A DNA stretch of 64,000 nucleotides from Chryseobacterium shigense (GCF_014207845.1 NZ_JACHLC010000001.1:2064569-2128568), one strand, 5' to 3'; counted from the first letter of the stretch, positions 50,607 through 60,268 are shown. The notes: generated from the sequence alone by a model not told the origin. Translations and numbers: made by a program.

Positions 50607-51509
50607 TTATTTGAGATTTCTCAGCTTTACTTCTTTTTTTAAGTAGCCTTTGAAATCTTCTGCAAACATTCCAATGTAGGTTCCTTTTTTAAGATCTCTG
50701 TTCACTCCTGTTTTACCAAGAATAACAGATCCGCTTTCAATTTTGTTACCGGAAGCGATGCCGACCTGTCCCCAAAGTGTTACTTCATCTCCTATAACAC
50801 AGCATCCTGCAATTCCCACCTGTGATGCAATCAGACATTTTTTCCCGATAACCGTGTCGTGGCCTATCTGAATTTGATTATCCAAAACAGAACCTTCACC
50901 AATAACCGTAGAATCAGTAACTCCTCTGTCGATTGTACAGCCGTTCCCGATTTCTACATTATTTTCAATCACAACATTTCCTACGGAGATCAAACGGTCG
51001 AAATTGCCATTTAATTTTCTGTAATAAAAAGCATCGCCTCCTAAAACGGTATTTGCCTGAATAATGACATTATCCCCGATTTCGGTTCTGTCCCCGATTA
51101 CAACGTTGGGAAAGATAAGGCTGTTTTTTCCGATTTTCACATTGTTTCCAATCACTGCGGTACGATGAATCCTTGTTCCTTCACCAATTTCAGCATCATG
51201 AAGTTCTTCTGTAAAATTATAGATTCTCGTAAAATGGGTATTGATCTTATTGAAATCTCTGAAAGGGTCATCAGAAACTAAAAGCGCTTTTCCTTCAGGG
51301 CATTCTACTTTTTTGTCAATAAGAATGATTGTTGCAGCAGAATTTAATGCTTTATCATAATATTTCGGATGGTTGACAAAAACAATGTCACCTGGTTTAA
51401 CCATATGGATTTCATTGGTTCCAAGTACTTCAAAGTCTTCGGGACCAACAAATTCCGAGCCTATTAAATCGGCAATAGTTTTGAGCTTTTGTGGAGAGTG
51501 GAATCTCAT
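50607..51509 (-). CDS. LpxD-like acyltransferase, second copy
   Basis: A 300-residue left-handed parallel beta-helix protein related to LpxD. The N-terminal domain is an LpxD-like non-repeat fold ([20 protein letters not shown]), and the hexapeptide repeats run from about residue 100 to 265 ([40 protein letters not shown]), with the conserved catalytic histidine in [11 protein letters not shown]. It is shorter than the LpxD at 54391-55422 and clearly divergent. It may acylate a different sugar nucleotide or be a moonlighting paralogue. Confidence 0.85.
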   Translation of the reverse strand: MRFHSPQKLKTIADLIGSEFVGPEDFEVLGTNEIHMVKPGDIVFVNHPKYYDKALNSAATIILIDKKVECPEGKALLVSDDPFRDFNKINTHFTRIYNFTEELHDAEIGEGTRIHRTAVIGNNVKIGKNSLIFPNVVIGDRTEIGDNVIIQANTVLGGDAFYYRKLNGNFDRLISVGNVVIENNVEIGNGCTIDRGVTDSTVIGEGSVLDNQIQIGHDTVIGKKCLIASQVGIAGCCVIGDEVTLWGQVGIASGNKIESGSVILGKTGVNRDLKKGTYIGMFAEDFKGYLKKEVKLRNLK

Positions 51510-51579
51510 AACAATTGATTTTCTTATAAAAACAAAATTCGGACTGCTGGTGCAAACCGAATTGTTGTAAATTTAATTA

Positions 51580-52143
51580 TTATTTTACTCTTTCTAAGTA
51601 AGAACCGTCTTCCGTGCTTACTTTGATTCTGTCTCCCGGTTCAATAAACAAAGGAACCATTACTCTTGCTCCTGTTTCAACGATTGCGTTTTTAAGAGCG
51701 TTGGTAGCTGTATTTCCTTTTACTCCCGGATCAGCTTCGATAACGTCCAAATAAACGGACTGTGGAAGTTCGGCAGAAAGTGGTGTTTCATCAACTTCTT
51801 TCAAAATGATTGTAACTTCCTCGCCAGCTTTCATAAACTGGGAATTTTCAATCATTTCTTTATTAAGATAAAGCTGGGAGAAATCATCATTATTCATGAA
51901 GTGGAATCCATTCTCATCATCGTAAAGATATTGGAATTTTCTAGTAATTACCTTTACTTCATCAATTTTGTGACCTGCAGAAAAAGTGTTATCCAATACT
52001 TTCCCGTTGGTTACTGATTTTAATTTTGTTCTTACAAAAGCAGGTCCTTTCCCTGGTTTTACGTGAAGAAATTCAATTACTTTGAAAATATCATTGCTAA
52101 ATTCAATGCAAAGTCCTTTTCTTATATCGTTACTTGTTGCCAT
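51580..52143 (-). CDS. efp: Translation elongation factor P
   Basis: EF-P relieves ribosome stalling at polyproline stretches. The 187-residue protein has the three-beta-domain length. The tip loop reads HVKPGKGPAF with Lys32 at the position that is modified in many bacteria; no EpmA-type modification gene is seen here. The C-terminal domain carries GDRIKVSTEDGSYLERV. It stands between lipid A genes, transcribed in the same direction. Confidence 0.96.
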   Translation of the reverse strand: MATSNDIRKGLCIEFSNDIFKVIEFLHVKPGKGPAFVRTKLKSVTNGKVLDNTFSAGHKIDEVKVITRKFQYLYDDENGFHFMNNDDFSQLYLNKEMIENSQFMKAGEEVTIILKEVDETPLSAELPQSVYLDVIEADPGVKGNTATNALKNAIVETGARVMVPLFIEPGDRIKVSTEDGSYLERVK

Positions 52144-52205
52144 TAATATATGTTATCTTTTTATTTTAATTTTTAAAACGAATAAGCTATCCGTCTTTTT
52201 ACTTT

Positions 52206-53000
52206 TTAGTTGCTTTCTTTTCCTGTTCCGTATCCTTTTACAATACCTCTAGGTGAGTTTTGGATAAACTGAAGGATTTCATCTCTTTCAGCGGTTGGCA
52301 GCATTTCTTTTTCAATGTGTGAAATGGCCTGGGAAACATTCATCTTCATCTGGAAGATGGCTCTGTAGATTTTCTGGATTTCAAAGATTTTCTCATTGGT
52401 AAATCCTCTTCTTCTCAAACCTACTGAGTTAATTCCGGCATAGGACATAGGCTCTCTTGCTACTTTTACGTAAGGCGGAATGTCTTTTCTTACCAAAGTA
52501 CCTCCTGAAATCATCACATGCTTACCGATTTTACCAAACTGGTGAACAGCACTAAGACCTCCCATTACGGTATAATCGCCAATTTCCACGTGTCCTGCAA
52601 TACCGCAGCCATTTACAATAATAACGTGGTCTCCGATTACACAGTCATGAGCAATATGTGAAGTAGCCATAATAAGGCAGTTCTTACCTATTTTTGTAAA
52701 TCCTAAAGCTTTTGTACCTCTGTTCACGGTAACACATTCTCTGATAGTAGTGTCATCACCAATGATTGTCTGTGTATCTTCACCATCAAATTTAAGGTCC
52801 TGGGGAATTGCAGAAATTACAGTTCCGGGAAAAATTCTGCAATTTTTCCCGATTCTTGCACCATCCATGATGGTAACATTAGAACCGATCCATGTTCCTT
52901 CTCCTATTTCCACATCTCCTGCAATTGTAGTAAATGGTTCTACAATAACATTTTTGCTGATTTTCGCACGTTTATCTACGGCTGCTAATTGATGAATCAT
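52206..53000 (-). CDS. lpxA: UDP-N-acetylglucosamine acyltransferase
   Basis: LpxA adds the first 3-hydroxyacyl chain to UDP-GlcNAc, the committed step of lipid A synthesis. The 264-residue protein is a left-handed beta-helix with hexapeptide repeats (IEPFTTIAGDVEIGEGTWIG is an example) and the catalytic histidine in SHIAHDCVIG; the C-terminal helical part (RRRGFTNEKIFEIQKIYRA) is the LpxA signature. Its start lies directly next to the stop of lpxC/fabZ (52999-53001), so these are one transcription unit. Confidence 0.97.
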   Translation of the reverse strand: MIHQLAAVDKRAKISKNVIVEPFTTIAGDVEIGEGTWIGSNVTIMDGARIGKNCRIFPGTVISAIPQDLKFDGEDTQTIIGDDTTIRECVTVNRGTKALGFTKIGKNCLIMATSHIAHDCVIGDHVIIVNGCGIAGHVEIGDYTVMGGLSAVHQFGKIGKHVMISGGTLVRKDIPPYVKVAREPMSYAGINSVGLRRRGFTNEKIFEIQKIYRAIFQMKMNVSQAISHIEKEMLPTAERDEILQFIQNSPRGIVKGYGTGKESN

Positions 53001-54398
53001 TTAATCAACTTTATTTTTTGCAACTTGAGCCATTAATTCTGCTTCTACCGCTACAGTGTCTCCAACATATCCGTATCCCTGCATATGAACGATACCTCTT
53101 CTGATAGGCTCTATGAGTTCGATTTTGAAAATCATAGTATCACCGGGAACTACTTTTCTCTTGAATTTTACTTTATCAATTTTAATGAAATAAGTGGAAT
53201 AATTTTCAGGATCCGGAACGCTTGCCAGTACAAGGATACCTCCTGTCTGGGCCAGTGCTTCTACCTGAAGTACTCCAGGCATTACGGGCTCTTTAGGGAA
53301 GTGTCCAACGAAGAAAGGCTCATTCATGGTTACATTTTTCAAACCTACCACATGAGAATCTGAAAGTTCAAGAATTTTATCAATCAATAAGAACGGAGGT
53401 CTGTGCGGCATAAGACGCATAATTCCGTTGATATCGAAAACAGGTTCTTTGGTAAGGTCGAAATCAGGTACGTTTTTCTTTTTCTGAAGTTTCCACTGAC
53501 GGTTCAGTTTTTTCGCAAATTGGGTGTTCACAAAGTGACCGGGTTTATTTGCAATTACTTTACCTTTTATTTTTACACCTGCCAATGCCAGATCACCAAT
53601 TACATCAAGCAATTTGTGTCTTGCGGCTTCGTTAGGATAGTTTAGGGTAAGGTTATCTAAAATACCGTTAGGTCTGATAGAAACATTATCTTTTCCAAAC
53701 GCTTTTTTCAGTTTTTCTGTAGTATCAGGTGTAAGGTCCTTGTCTACATAAACGATTGCATTAGAAATATCTCCACCTCTGATCAATCCGTGATCCAGAA
53801 GCATTTCCAGTTCATGCAGGAAGCTGAATGTTCTTGCAGAGGAGATTTCGTCTTTAAATTCTGAAATATTTTTAAGGGTGGCATTCTGGGTTCCCAATAC
53901 TTTGGTTCCAAAATCCACCATGGTAGTTACTTCGTAGGTATCTGAAGGAATGATTGTAATTTCTGATCCTGATGCAGGGTCTGCATAGCTCAGGACTTCT
54001 TTTATTACCAGATATTCTCTGGCGATATTCTGTTCTGCTATTCCAACACTTTCGATAGCTTCAACAAAGAATTTCGAAGATCCGTCTAAAATAGGAGGTT
54101 CAGAAGCATCCATTTCCAGAATGGCATTATCAATATCACATCCTACCAATGCGGCCAAAAGGTGCTCGCAGGTAGTGATCTTTACACCTAATTTCTCTAA
54201 TGTTGTTCCTCTTTCTGTGGCTACTACATAATTAACATCAGCTTCTACCTGAGGATGTCCCTCCAGATCTGTTCTTACGAACACAAAACCTGTATTTTCT
54301 TTTGCAGGTTTGATGGTAAGTTTTACTTCTTTACCCGTATGAAGGCCAATTCCAGAAAGCGTTACTTCTTCCTGGAGTGTTTTTTGCATATCACTCAT
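53001..54398 (-). CDS. lpxC/fabZ: LpxC-FabZ fusion: lipid A deacetylase and hydroxyacyl-ACP dehydratase
   Basis: A 465-residue bifunctional enzyme. Residues 1-300 are LpxC, the zinc deacetylase of UDP-3-O-acyl-GlcNAc, with TCEHLLAALVGCDID and the metal and catalytic segment NKPGHFVNTQFAK. Residues 310-460 are FabZ, which dehydrates 3-hydroxyacyl-ACP, with active histidine in FFVGHFPKEPVMPGVLQVEAL. The fusion is characteristic of Bacteroidetes and ties lipid A synthesis to fatty-acid elongation, which compete for the same acyl-ACP. I use the ATG giving MSDMQKTLQEEV; it overlaps the lpxD stop by eight bases. Confidence 0.97.
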   Translation of the reverse strand: MSDMQKTLQEEVTLSGIGLHTGKEVKLTIKPAKENTGFVFVRTDLEGHPQVEADVNYVVATERGTTLEKLGVKITTCEHLLAALVGCDIDNAILEMDASEPPILDGSSKFFVEAIESVGIAEQNIAREYLVIKEVLSYADPASGSEITIIPSDTYEVTTMVDFGTKVLGTQNATLKNISEFKDEISSARTFSFLHELEMLLDHGLIRGGDISNAIVYVDKDLTPDTTEKLKKAFGKDNVSIRPNGILDNLTLNYPNEAARHKLLDVIGDLALAGVKIKGKVIANKPGHFVNTQFAKKLNRQWKLQKKKNVPDFDLTKEPVFDINGIMRLMPHRPPFLLIDKILELSDSHVVGLKNVTMNEPFFVGHFPKEPVMPGVLQVEALAQTGGILVLASVPDPENYSTYFIKIDKVKFKRKVVPGDTMIFKIELIEPIRRGIVHMQGYGYVGDTVAVEAELMAQVAKNKVD

Positions 54399-55422
54399 TA
54401 GTTTTATCTTTTGAGATATCCTCAAGATTATTTATTCTCTTTACAATTTCAGTAAAATTCCTGAAATGGACATAGTTTCTAAGATAGTCATTGTAGCTTA
54501 TCGCCGGGGATCCGTACAATGTTTCTTTATCATTAACGCTGGAATTCACACCACTCTGGGCCTGAATCTTGACCTGATTACCAATTTTGATATGGCCTAC
54601 CACACCTACTTGTCCGCCAATCTGGTTCCAGTCCCCGATGGTAGTAGATCCTGCAATTCCGGCCTGTGCGGCAATGACGTTGTTCTGTCCGATTTTCACG
54701 TTGTGGGCAATCTGGATCAGGTTATCGATCTTTGTTCCTTTTCCGATAACGGTGGAACCTATTGTAGCTCTGTCGATACTACAGTTCGAACCGATCTCTA
54801 CATCGTCTTCAATAATTACGTTGCCCAGCTGAGGGATCTTTTTGAATCCTTCTGCTGTAGGCTGGAAACCAAATCCGTCACCGCCTACAACGGTATTGGA
54901 ATGAATGACACAATTATCCCCGATAATGCAGTAGTCGTAGATTCTGGCACCACTGTCGATTTTACAGTTTTTACCAATCTTAACTCCTTTACCGATATAT
55001 ACATGCGGATAAATCTGTGAACCTTCCCCGATTTTGGCTTTCTCCGAAACATAAGTAAATGCACCGATATACACCTTTTCACCAATCACGGCAGTGTCAT
55101 GAATAGAGGAACCCGTTTCAATTCCTTCTTTTCTTCCCTGCATTTCCTGGTACAGATTCATCAGAATCTGGAAAGAAAGGTATGCATCCTTTACAACAAT
55201 TAAGGTAGGATTATAATTAACTTTATCTATAAGTTTTTCCGAAACAATAATAACGGAGCATTTTGAGGTATCTAAAAAATGGGAAAATCTATCCTGTGCT
55301 ATAAAAGAAAGATGTCCTGATTCACCACTTTCAATTGGTGAAACCCCTGTAATAACCGTACTTTCGTCGCCTATTATTTGTCCGTCAATAAAACTTGCAA
55401 TTTGCGAAGCTGTAAATTCCAT
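54391..55422 (-). CDS. lpxD: UDP-3-O-acyl-glucosamine N-acyltransferase
   Basis: LpxD adds the second, N-linked 3-hydroxyacyl chain in lipid A synthesis. The 343-residue protein has an N-terminal uridine-binding domain (SQIASFIDGQIIGDESTVITG trimmed to its core SFIDGQIIGD) and a long left-handed beta-helix (VYIGAFTYVSEKAKIGEGSQ, SIDRATIGSTVIGKGTKIDN) with catalytic histidine in IQIAHNVKIG. I chose the ATG at 55422; a TTG nine bases upstream falls inside a promoter -7 box. It is followed by lpxC/fabZ and lpxA, then efp and the second LpxD-like gene. Confidence 0.95.
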   Translation of the reverse strand: MEFTASQIASFIDGQIIGDESTVITGVSPIESGESGHLSFIAQDRFSHFLDTSKCSVIIVSEKLIDKVNYNPTLIVVKDAYLSFQILMNLYQEMQGRKEGIETGSSIHDTAVIGEKVYIGAFTYVSEKAKIGEGSQIYPHVYIGKGVKIGKNCKIDSGARIYDYCIIGDNCVIHSNTVVGGDGFGFQPTAEGFKKIPQLGNVIIEDDVEIGSNCSIDRATIGSTVIGKGTKIDNLIQIAHNVKIGQNNVIAAQAGIAGSTTIGDWNQIGGQVGVVGHIKIGNQVKIQAQSGVNSSVNDKETLYGSPAISYNDYLRNYVHFRNFTEIVKRINNLEDISKDKTNE

Positions 55423-55428
55423 ATTCTG

Positions 55429-55457
55429 CAAAGATAAGAAATTCTGTAATTCGCAAA
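55429..55457 (-). promoter_or_regulatory. Promoter of the lipid A gene block, almost at the start codon
   Basis: On the minus strand TTTG (55457-55454), a 17-base spacer and TATCTTTG (55436-55429) match the Bacteroidetes promoter form closely. Only six bases separate the -7 box from the lpxD ATG, so the transcript would be leaderless or nearly so. Confidence 0.6.
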
Positions 55458-55494
55458 CATTTTTTGATTTTAGGAACGTGAATTTTAAGATTAT

Positions 55495-56721
55495 TTAAGA
55501 AATTATCTGGGAAATTTCCCTCGGAAAGGTAAGGATATACCGGGTTGTCTTATGTACCATAAGTCCGGACAGCAACTGGTCCTGCGACTCTTCCAGCCTT
55601 ATCTTTTTACCGTTTTTCTGAAGCAGGTAGATTGGTTGTTTTTTAGTATCATAAGGCAGTAATTTCCTCTTAATTTCGTGTACAAGCTCTCCTCCATTAT
55701 CGATTCCGAAAAATTCATTGGTGTTTTTTACTTTTTCCTCAATGAATTTCCGTTTAAAAGAACGGGTTGAAATTATGGTTTTCGGCAGGTTTCTCTGGAT
55801 CACAGATTTGCACCAATAGGAAAGAATAAAGTCTTCCGAATCCTGCCAAGATTTCATGGCATGAATTATATCATTATCATCCAGTTGTGTAAATCTGTAA
55901 ATATCTTCATCGGTAGCAGAGCTTTTTCCACGGTTCAGAAAGTATTTTAAATTCTCTCCTGCCGGCAGATCCATTCCCTCAGAAATAAGGTATTTTGCCC
56001 TTTCCAGAATTTTAACCAAAAGAAATTCCGCCAATGCCGAGGTTTTATGGTAATATACCTGCCAGTACATGAACATTCTTGCAGTCAGAAAGTTTTCGAT
56101 GGAATAAACACCTTTGGCATCAATCACCAGCTCACCTTCACTGCAGACATTCATCATGGAGATGATTCTTTGGGTATTGATATTTCCTTCTGAAACCCCG
56201 GTAAAAAAACTGTCTCTGTTGAGATAATCGAGCCTGTCCACATCAAGCTGGGAAGAAATAAGCTGGTTGAAAAACTTTCTGTGATATTTTCCCTGGAACA
56301 TTTCAATGGCTATGGAAAGCTGACCATCAAATTCTTCATTTAGTTTATTCATCAGTAACAGGGAAAGTTTTTCATGATGCCAATCGTCCATCAGCATATT
56401 TTCCAATGCATGCGAGAAGGGTCCGTGCCCGATATCATGCATCAGGATGGCAAGCATAGCTCCTTTTTCTTCCTCTTCTGTAATCTTCACTCCTTTCTGG
56501 CGAAGGGTTTCCAATGCGGTAAACATGAGATGCATCGCTCCTAGTGCGTGATGAAATCTTGTATGAGTAGCTCCTGGAAATATCAGGTTGAGAAGCCCGG
56601 TCTGCCCGATTCTGCGTAATCTCTGAAAGTAAGGGTGCTCTATAACGTCAAATAAAATTTCGTGTGGGATCCTGATGAAACCATGAACGGGGTCGTTGAT
56701 GATCTTTAGCTTATTCTGCAT
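55495..56721 (-). CDS. HD-domain phosphohydrolase
   Basis: A 408-residue metal-dependent phosphohydrolase of the HD superfamily, related to dGTP triphosphohydrolase-like proteins. The metal motif is LMHDIGHGPFSHALE (HD pair), preceded by the histidine in THTRFHHALGAMHLM. Conserved downstream segments include SSQLDVDRLDYLNRDSFFTG. Its substrate may be a nucleotide or a cyclic nucleotide but cannot be told. I use the ATG giving MQNKLKIINDPVHGF; the longer frame would start with a TTG inside a -7 box. Confidence 0.9.
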   Translation of the reverse strand: MQNKLKIINDPVHGFIRIPHEILFDVIEHPYFQRLRRIGQTGLLNLIFPGATHTRFHHALGAMHLMFTALETLRQKGVKITEEEEKGAMLAILMHDIGHGPFSHALENMLMDDWHHEKLSLLLMNKLNEEFDGQLSIAIEMFQGKYHRKFFNQLISSQLDVDRLDYLNRDSFFTGVSEGNINTQRIISMMNVCSEGELVIDAKGVYSIENFLTARMFMYWQVYYHKTSALAEFLLVKILERAKYLISEGMDLPAGENLKYFLNRGKSSATDEDIYRFTQLDDNDIIHAMKSWQDSEDFILSYWCKSVIQRNLPKTIISTRSFKRKFIEEKVKNTNEFFGIDNGGELVHEIKRKLLPYDTKKQPIYLLQKNGKKIRLEESQDQLLSGLMVHKTTRYILTFPREISQIIS

Positions 56722-56742
56722 TGAAACTTTGGTATTAGTAAA

Positions 56743-56750
56743 CAAAGTTA
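56743..56750 (-). promoter_or_regulatory. -7 box of the HD hydrolase gene
   Basis: TAACTTTG on the minus strand matches TAnnTTTG 21 bases before the ATG. No clear -33 element. Confidence 0.4.
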
Positions 56751-56857
56751 GGGATTTTAAATTTTAAGGATGATACATTGCTGTTAAAGAATTTAAACCT
56801 TTCAAAACACTGCATAATTTGTAAATGTATTTAAAATTTGTGTTTTATTTTTTTTTA

Positions 56858-56900
56858 ACCACAAATTACACAGATTTACACTGATGTTTGCAGTTATTTT
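56858..56900 (+). repeat. Degenerate copy of intergenic repeat B
   Basis: AACCACAAATTACACAGATT followed by TACACTGATGTTTGCAGTTATTTT. It keeps the spacing and the CACAGATTTNCAC..GATGTTTGC pattern of copy 1 at 36021. Confidence 0.5.
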
Positions 56901-56921
56901 CTGTTTAAAAATATATCTTTG
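56887..56921 (+). promoter_or_regulatory. Possible promoter of the S41 protease gene
   Basis: TTTG at 56887-56890, a 23-base spacer and TATCTTTG at 56914-56921, 25 bases before the ATG. The -33 part lies inside the repeat B copy, so the repeat may contribute to the promoter. Confidence 0.45.
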
Positions 56922-56946
56922 ATTGTATAAATAATGTTTGTATTTA

Positions 56947-58590
56947 ATGAGAAAAATTTCTCTTTTTATCCTGCTTTTTTTTAGTTTACATTTTTCTGCG
57001 CAGGTTCTATCGGAAATACAAAAGCTGGAATCGCTGTGTAAGGTATGGGGATTTTTAAAGTACTATCATCCTCATGCTGCAAAAGGAGATTTTGATTGGG
57101 ATAAGCAACTTGTTGAGAAAATTGATGAGCTTGACAATATCCGGGATAAAAACCAACTGAATGAGCTATATTTTAACTGGATCAGCAGTCTTGGAAAAGT
57201 TGATGAGTGTAAAAAATGTTCAAAAGAAAATAAAGGGAAAACTTATTTTTCCAGAAATTTTGATCTGAGCTGGATTAATAACAGGCATATTTTCACTGAA
57301 AAAGTAAGCAGCCAGCTTGTTTTTATTCAAAACAACCGGAATCTTGGCAGTAATCATTATTTAGGGACCGGTGGAAAAAAAGTGTATTTCAGGAATGAAA
57401 ATTCTTATGGTTCAAAGTTTACATCAAAAAATACGGTTCTTCTTGAACTGTTCAGATACTGGAATTTCGTGGAATATTTTTTTCCTTACAAATATCAGAC
57501 GGATCAGAACTGGAATGATGTTTTAACGGAAATGGTTCCGAAATTCTTAAAGGTTGATAACGATGAAAATTATCACCTGGCACTTGCCGAATTGGTAACA
57601 AAAACAGATGATTCCCACGCCTTTTTATATTCACCTCTGATTAATGCCAATCTGTACGGAAGAAGAAAGGTTCCCGTAGAATACGCTTATGCGGAGGGAA
57701 AATTAGTAGTAACAAAAATCCTTGAAAATAAATTCAGCGAAGAAATACCTTTAAAAACCGGTGATGTAATTTATGATATCAATGGCCGGACGATTCCCCA
57801 GATGGTTAACAGTTTCGGAAAGTTTGTGCCTGCTTCCAATTCGTGGGGAAAGATCGCAAAAGTGAAAAGTCTTTTTCTTTTCAGTAATCATGATTCTATC
57901 ACCCTGAAAATAGAACGGGGCGGACAAAACCTGGCCGTTACAGCCAAAACCTATCTTCTTAAGGATATTACCCGTGAAAAACCTGCTGTTCAGCAAAAGT
58001 GGCAATTTCTGGATCCTGATAAAAAAACAGGGTACGTAAACATGGGTATTATTGAAAAAGGTGATCTGGACGATATGTACAGGGATTTAAAATCTGCAGC
58101 GTCAATTATTTTTGATCTAAGGAATTATCCCAAACAGACTATTTTCCCTTTAAGCAGGATGCTTCTGCCGGAAAAATCAATTTATTATCAATTTAATTTT
58201 CCTGAGACGGATTATTTGAGTAAATTTTATAGCGCAAAAAACAGCATCGGGAGAAAGAATCCGGATTACTATAAAGGAAATGTTGTGGTTCTGGTGGATG
58301 AAAATACCCAGAGCCAGGCAGAAACCACCACTATGATGTTTAAGCAGCACCCTAAAGCCAAAGTAATAGGAAGCAACACTTCAGGCGCGAACGGTGATAT
58401 TATAAGATTTAAAATTGCGGATCTGGATACATGCTTCACAGGGCTTGGAGCGTATTATCCCGACGGAAAGGAAACGCAAAGAATCGGAATTATTCCTGAT
58501 ATTATAATAAAACCTACTGTAAAAGGCATACAGGAGGGAAAGGATGAAGTTCTTGAAAGAGCTTTGTATTATATAAAGACCGGTTTTTGA
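56947..58590 (+). CDS. Secreted S41-family serine peptidase
   Basis: A 547-residue periplasmic or secreted peptidase of the C-terminal-processing (tail-specific) type. After the signal peptide (MRKISLFILLFFSLHFSAQ) comes a helical N-terminal part, a PDZ-like segment (residues about 245-330: PLKTGDVIYDINGRTIPQMV) and the S41 domain with the nucleophile near Ser456 in ENTQSQAETTTMMF and IGSNTSGANGD. It has no membrane anchor. I use the ATG at 56947; an in-frame TTG at 56938 would add three residues before the signal peptide. Confidence 0.92.
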   Translation: MRKISLFILLFFSLHFSAQVLSEIQKLESLCKVWGFLKYYHPHAAKGDFDWDKQLVEKIDELDNIRDKNQLNELYFNWISSLGKVDECKKCSKENKGKTYFSRNFDLSWINNRHIFTEKVSSQLVFIQNNRNLGSNHYLGTGGKKVYFRNENSYGSKFTSKNTVLLELFRYWNFVEYFFPYKYQTDQNWNDVLTEMVPKFLKVDNDENYHLALAELVTKTDDSHAFLYSPLINANLYGRRKVPVEYAYAEGKLVVTKILENKFSEEIPLKTGDVIYDINGRTIPQMVNSFGKFVPASNSWGKIAKVKSLFLFSNHDSITLKIERGGQNLAVTAKTYLLKDITREKPAVQQKWQFLDPDKKTGYVNMGIIEKGDLDDMYRDLKSAASIIFDLRNYPKQTIFPLSRMLLPEKSIYYQFNFPETDYLSKFYSAKNSIGRKNPDYYKGNVVVLVDENTQSQAETTTMMFKQHPKAKVIGSNTSGANGDIIRFKIADLDTCFTGLGAYYPDGKETQRIGIIPDIIIKPTVKGIQEGKDEVLERALYYIKTGF

Positions 58591-58723
58591 ACGAATTGAA
58601 TATCAGTAATAATGAACTGGGTTTTCATTTAACTAATATTTAACTTTTGAAGTCTCTAATTTGTGAGAATTTAAAAAGAATTGGTCAACATTTTGATGCT
58701 ATAACCATGTAAAAAAATAAATT

Positions 58724-60268
58724 ATGTCGGAAAAGATATTATGGATAGATGATGAAATAGATTTACTCAAACCCCATATCGTATTTTTAGAAAAAAAAGG
58801 GTACCAGGTAACGCCTGTTAACAATGTGAATGAAGCTCTGGAACTTATGGATTCAGAGAAATTTGCATTAACGCTTATTGATGAAAATATGCCCGGCATT
58901 TCGGGGTTGGAAGCCATTCCGATGATCAAGGAAAAAGACAATTCCTTAAAGATCGTAATGGTGACAAAAAGTGAAGAGGAACATATTATGGAGGAAGCCA
59001 TCGGATCTCAGATTGCTGACTATATTCTAAAACCTGTAAATCCTAACCAGATTTTATTATCATTAAAAAAGAACCTGCAGGAGGACAATCTTGTAGAGCA
59101 GAAAACAATTCTTCAGTACCAACAGGAGTTCAGAAACCTGTCTATGGAGCTTTCTTATATCAGAACTTACCAGGAATGGGCAGAATATTATAAAAAGATA
59201 CTGAGCTGGGAAATTAAATTTGATAAGGTAGCGGATAACGAATTTTCCGATCTTCTGCAGTCTCAGAAAGAAGAAGCCAATATACAGTTCGCCAAATTCA
59301 TTGAAAAAAATTATGAGGACTGGCTCACAGATCCGGAAAAACCTTTAATGAGCCATACCCTTTTCAAGGAAAAAATAAAACCTGAAGTAGAAAAAGAAAA
59401 AGTTCTTCTTCTTATGGTGGATAATCTCCGTTTTGACCAGTGGAAAGTTATTGAGCCTCTGTTCACGAAATACTACAATAAAATTTCGGAAGATTATTAT
59501 TACAGTATTCTTCCTACAGCTACGCAATATGCAAGAAACTCTTTCTTTGCAGGATTGATGCCGTCTGAAATTGAGAAGCGTTTTCCGGATAAATGGTTCA
59601 ACGATAATGAAGAAGGGAATAAGAATGAATTTGAACGCGATTTCCTGGAAGACCAGATGAAAAGAATCGGTTTGGGATCAAAATCTATGAAGTACCTTAA
59701 AGTCCTGAATGCGGATTTCGAGCGAAAGATCTATGATGATTTTAACCAGCATAAAAACAATGATCTTCTGGTAATTGTCTACAACTTTATTGATATTCTT
59801 TCTCATGCGAAAACAGACAATCATATTGTAGACCAGCTGATCCGCGATGATAAAACGTTCAGATCCCTTACTTTTAACTGGTTTGAAAATTCATCATTAT
59901 TAAAAATCATTAAAGCAGCAGCAGAAAACGGTTATAAGCTTGTGATCACCACAGACCACGGAACGGTATATGTTAAAAAGCCGAGCAAGGTAGTGGGTGA
60001 CCGTGAAACATCAACCAATATCCGTTATAAAACAGGAAAGAGCTTAACATATGATGACAGCGATGTATGGGCCGTTACCAACCCGGAAAAGCTGTTTCTG
60101 CCAAAAGGAAATCTAAGCTCAAAATATATTTTCGCAAAAAATAATATTTTCCTGGCGTATCCTAAAAATTACAATCACTTTGTGAATTACTATAAAGAAA
60201 CTTACCAGCATGGAGGAATTTCACTGGAAGAATGTATTATTCCTATCAGCATTTTAGAACCCAAGTAG
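58724..60268 (+). CDS. porX: PorX: T9SS response regulator with a PglZ (alkaline-phosphatase-like) domain
   Basis: PorX is the response regulator of the PorXY two-component system that controls type IX secretion genes in Bacteroidetes. The 514-residue protein has an N-terminal receiver domain with the acid pocket (LWIDDEIDLL), phospho-acceptor Asp53 in LIDENMPG and KPVNPNQIL, a helical linker (residues 125-205), and a PglZ domain of the alkaline phosphatase superfamily (MVDNLRFDQWKVIEPL, VITTDHGTVYVK). The linkage to the window's T9SS cargo genes is functional rather than positional. No histidine kinase is adjacent. Confidence 0.93.
   Translation: MSEKILWIDDEIDLLKPHIVFLEKKGYQVTPVNNVNEALELMDSEKFALTLIDENMPGISGLEAIPMIKEKDNSLKIVMVTKSEEEHIMEEAIGSQIADYILKPVNPNQILLSLKKNLQEDNLVEQKTILQYQQEFRNLSMELSYIRTYQEWAEYYKKILSWEIKFDKVADNEFSDLLQSQKEEANIQFAKFIEKNYEDWLTDPEKPLMSHTLFKEKIKPEVEKEKVLLLMVDNLRFDQWKVIEPLFTKYYNKISEDYYYSILPTATQYARNSFFAGLMPSEIEKRFPDKWFNDNEEGNKNEFERDFLEDQMKRIGLGSKSMKYLKVLNADFERKIYDDFNQHKNNDLLVIVYNFIDILSHAKTDNHIVDQLIRDDKTFRSLTFNWFENSSLLKIIKAAAENGYKLVITTDHGTVYVKKPSKVVGDRETSTNIRYKTGKSLTYDDSDVWAVTNPEKLFLPKGNLSSKYIFAKNNIFLAYPKNYNHFVNYYKETYQHGGISLEECIIPISILEPK

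Noticed and set aside
54466..55020. A 184-codon forward open frame over lpxD
   Set aside because: It is antisense to the repetitive hexapeptide region of lpxD and has no start or domain support.
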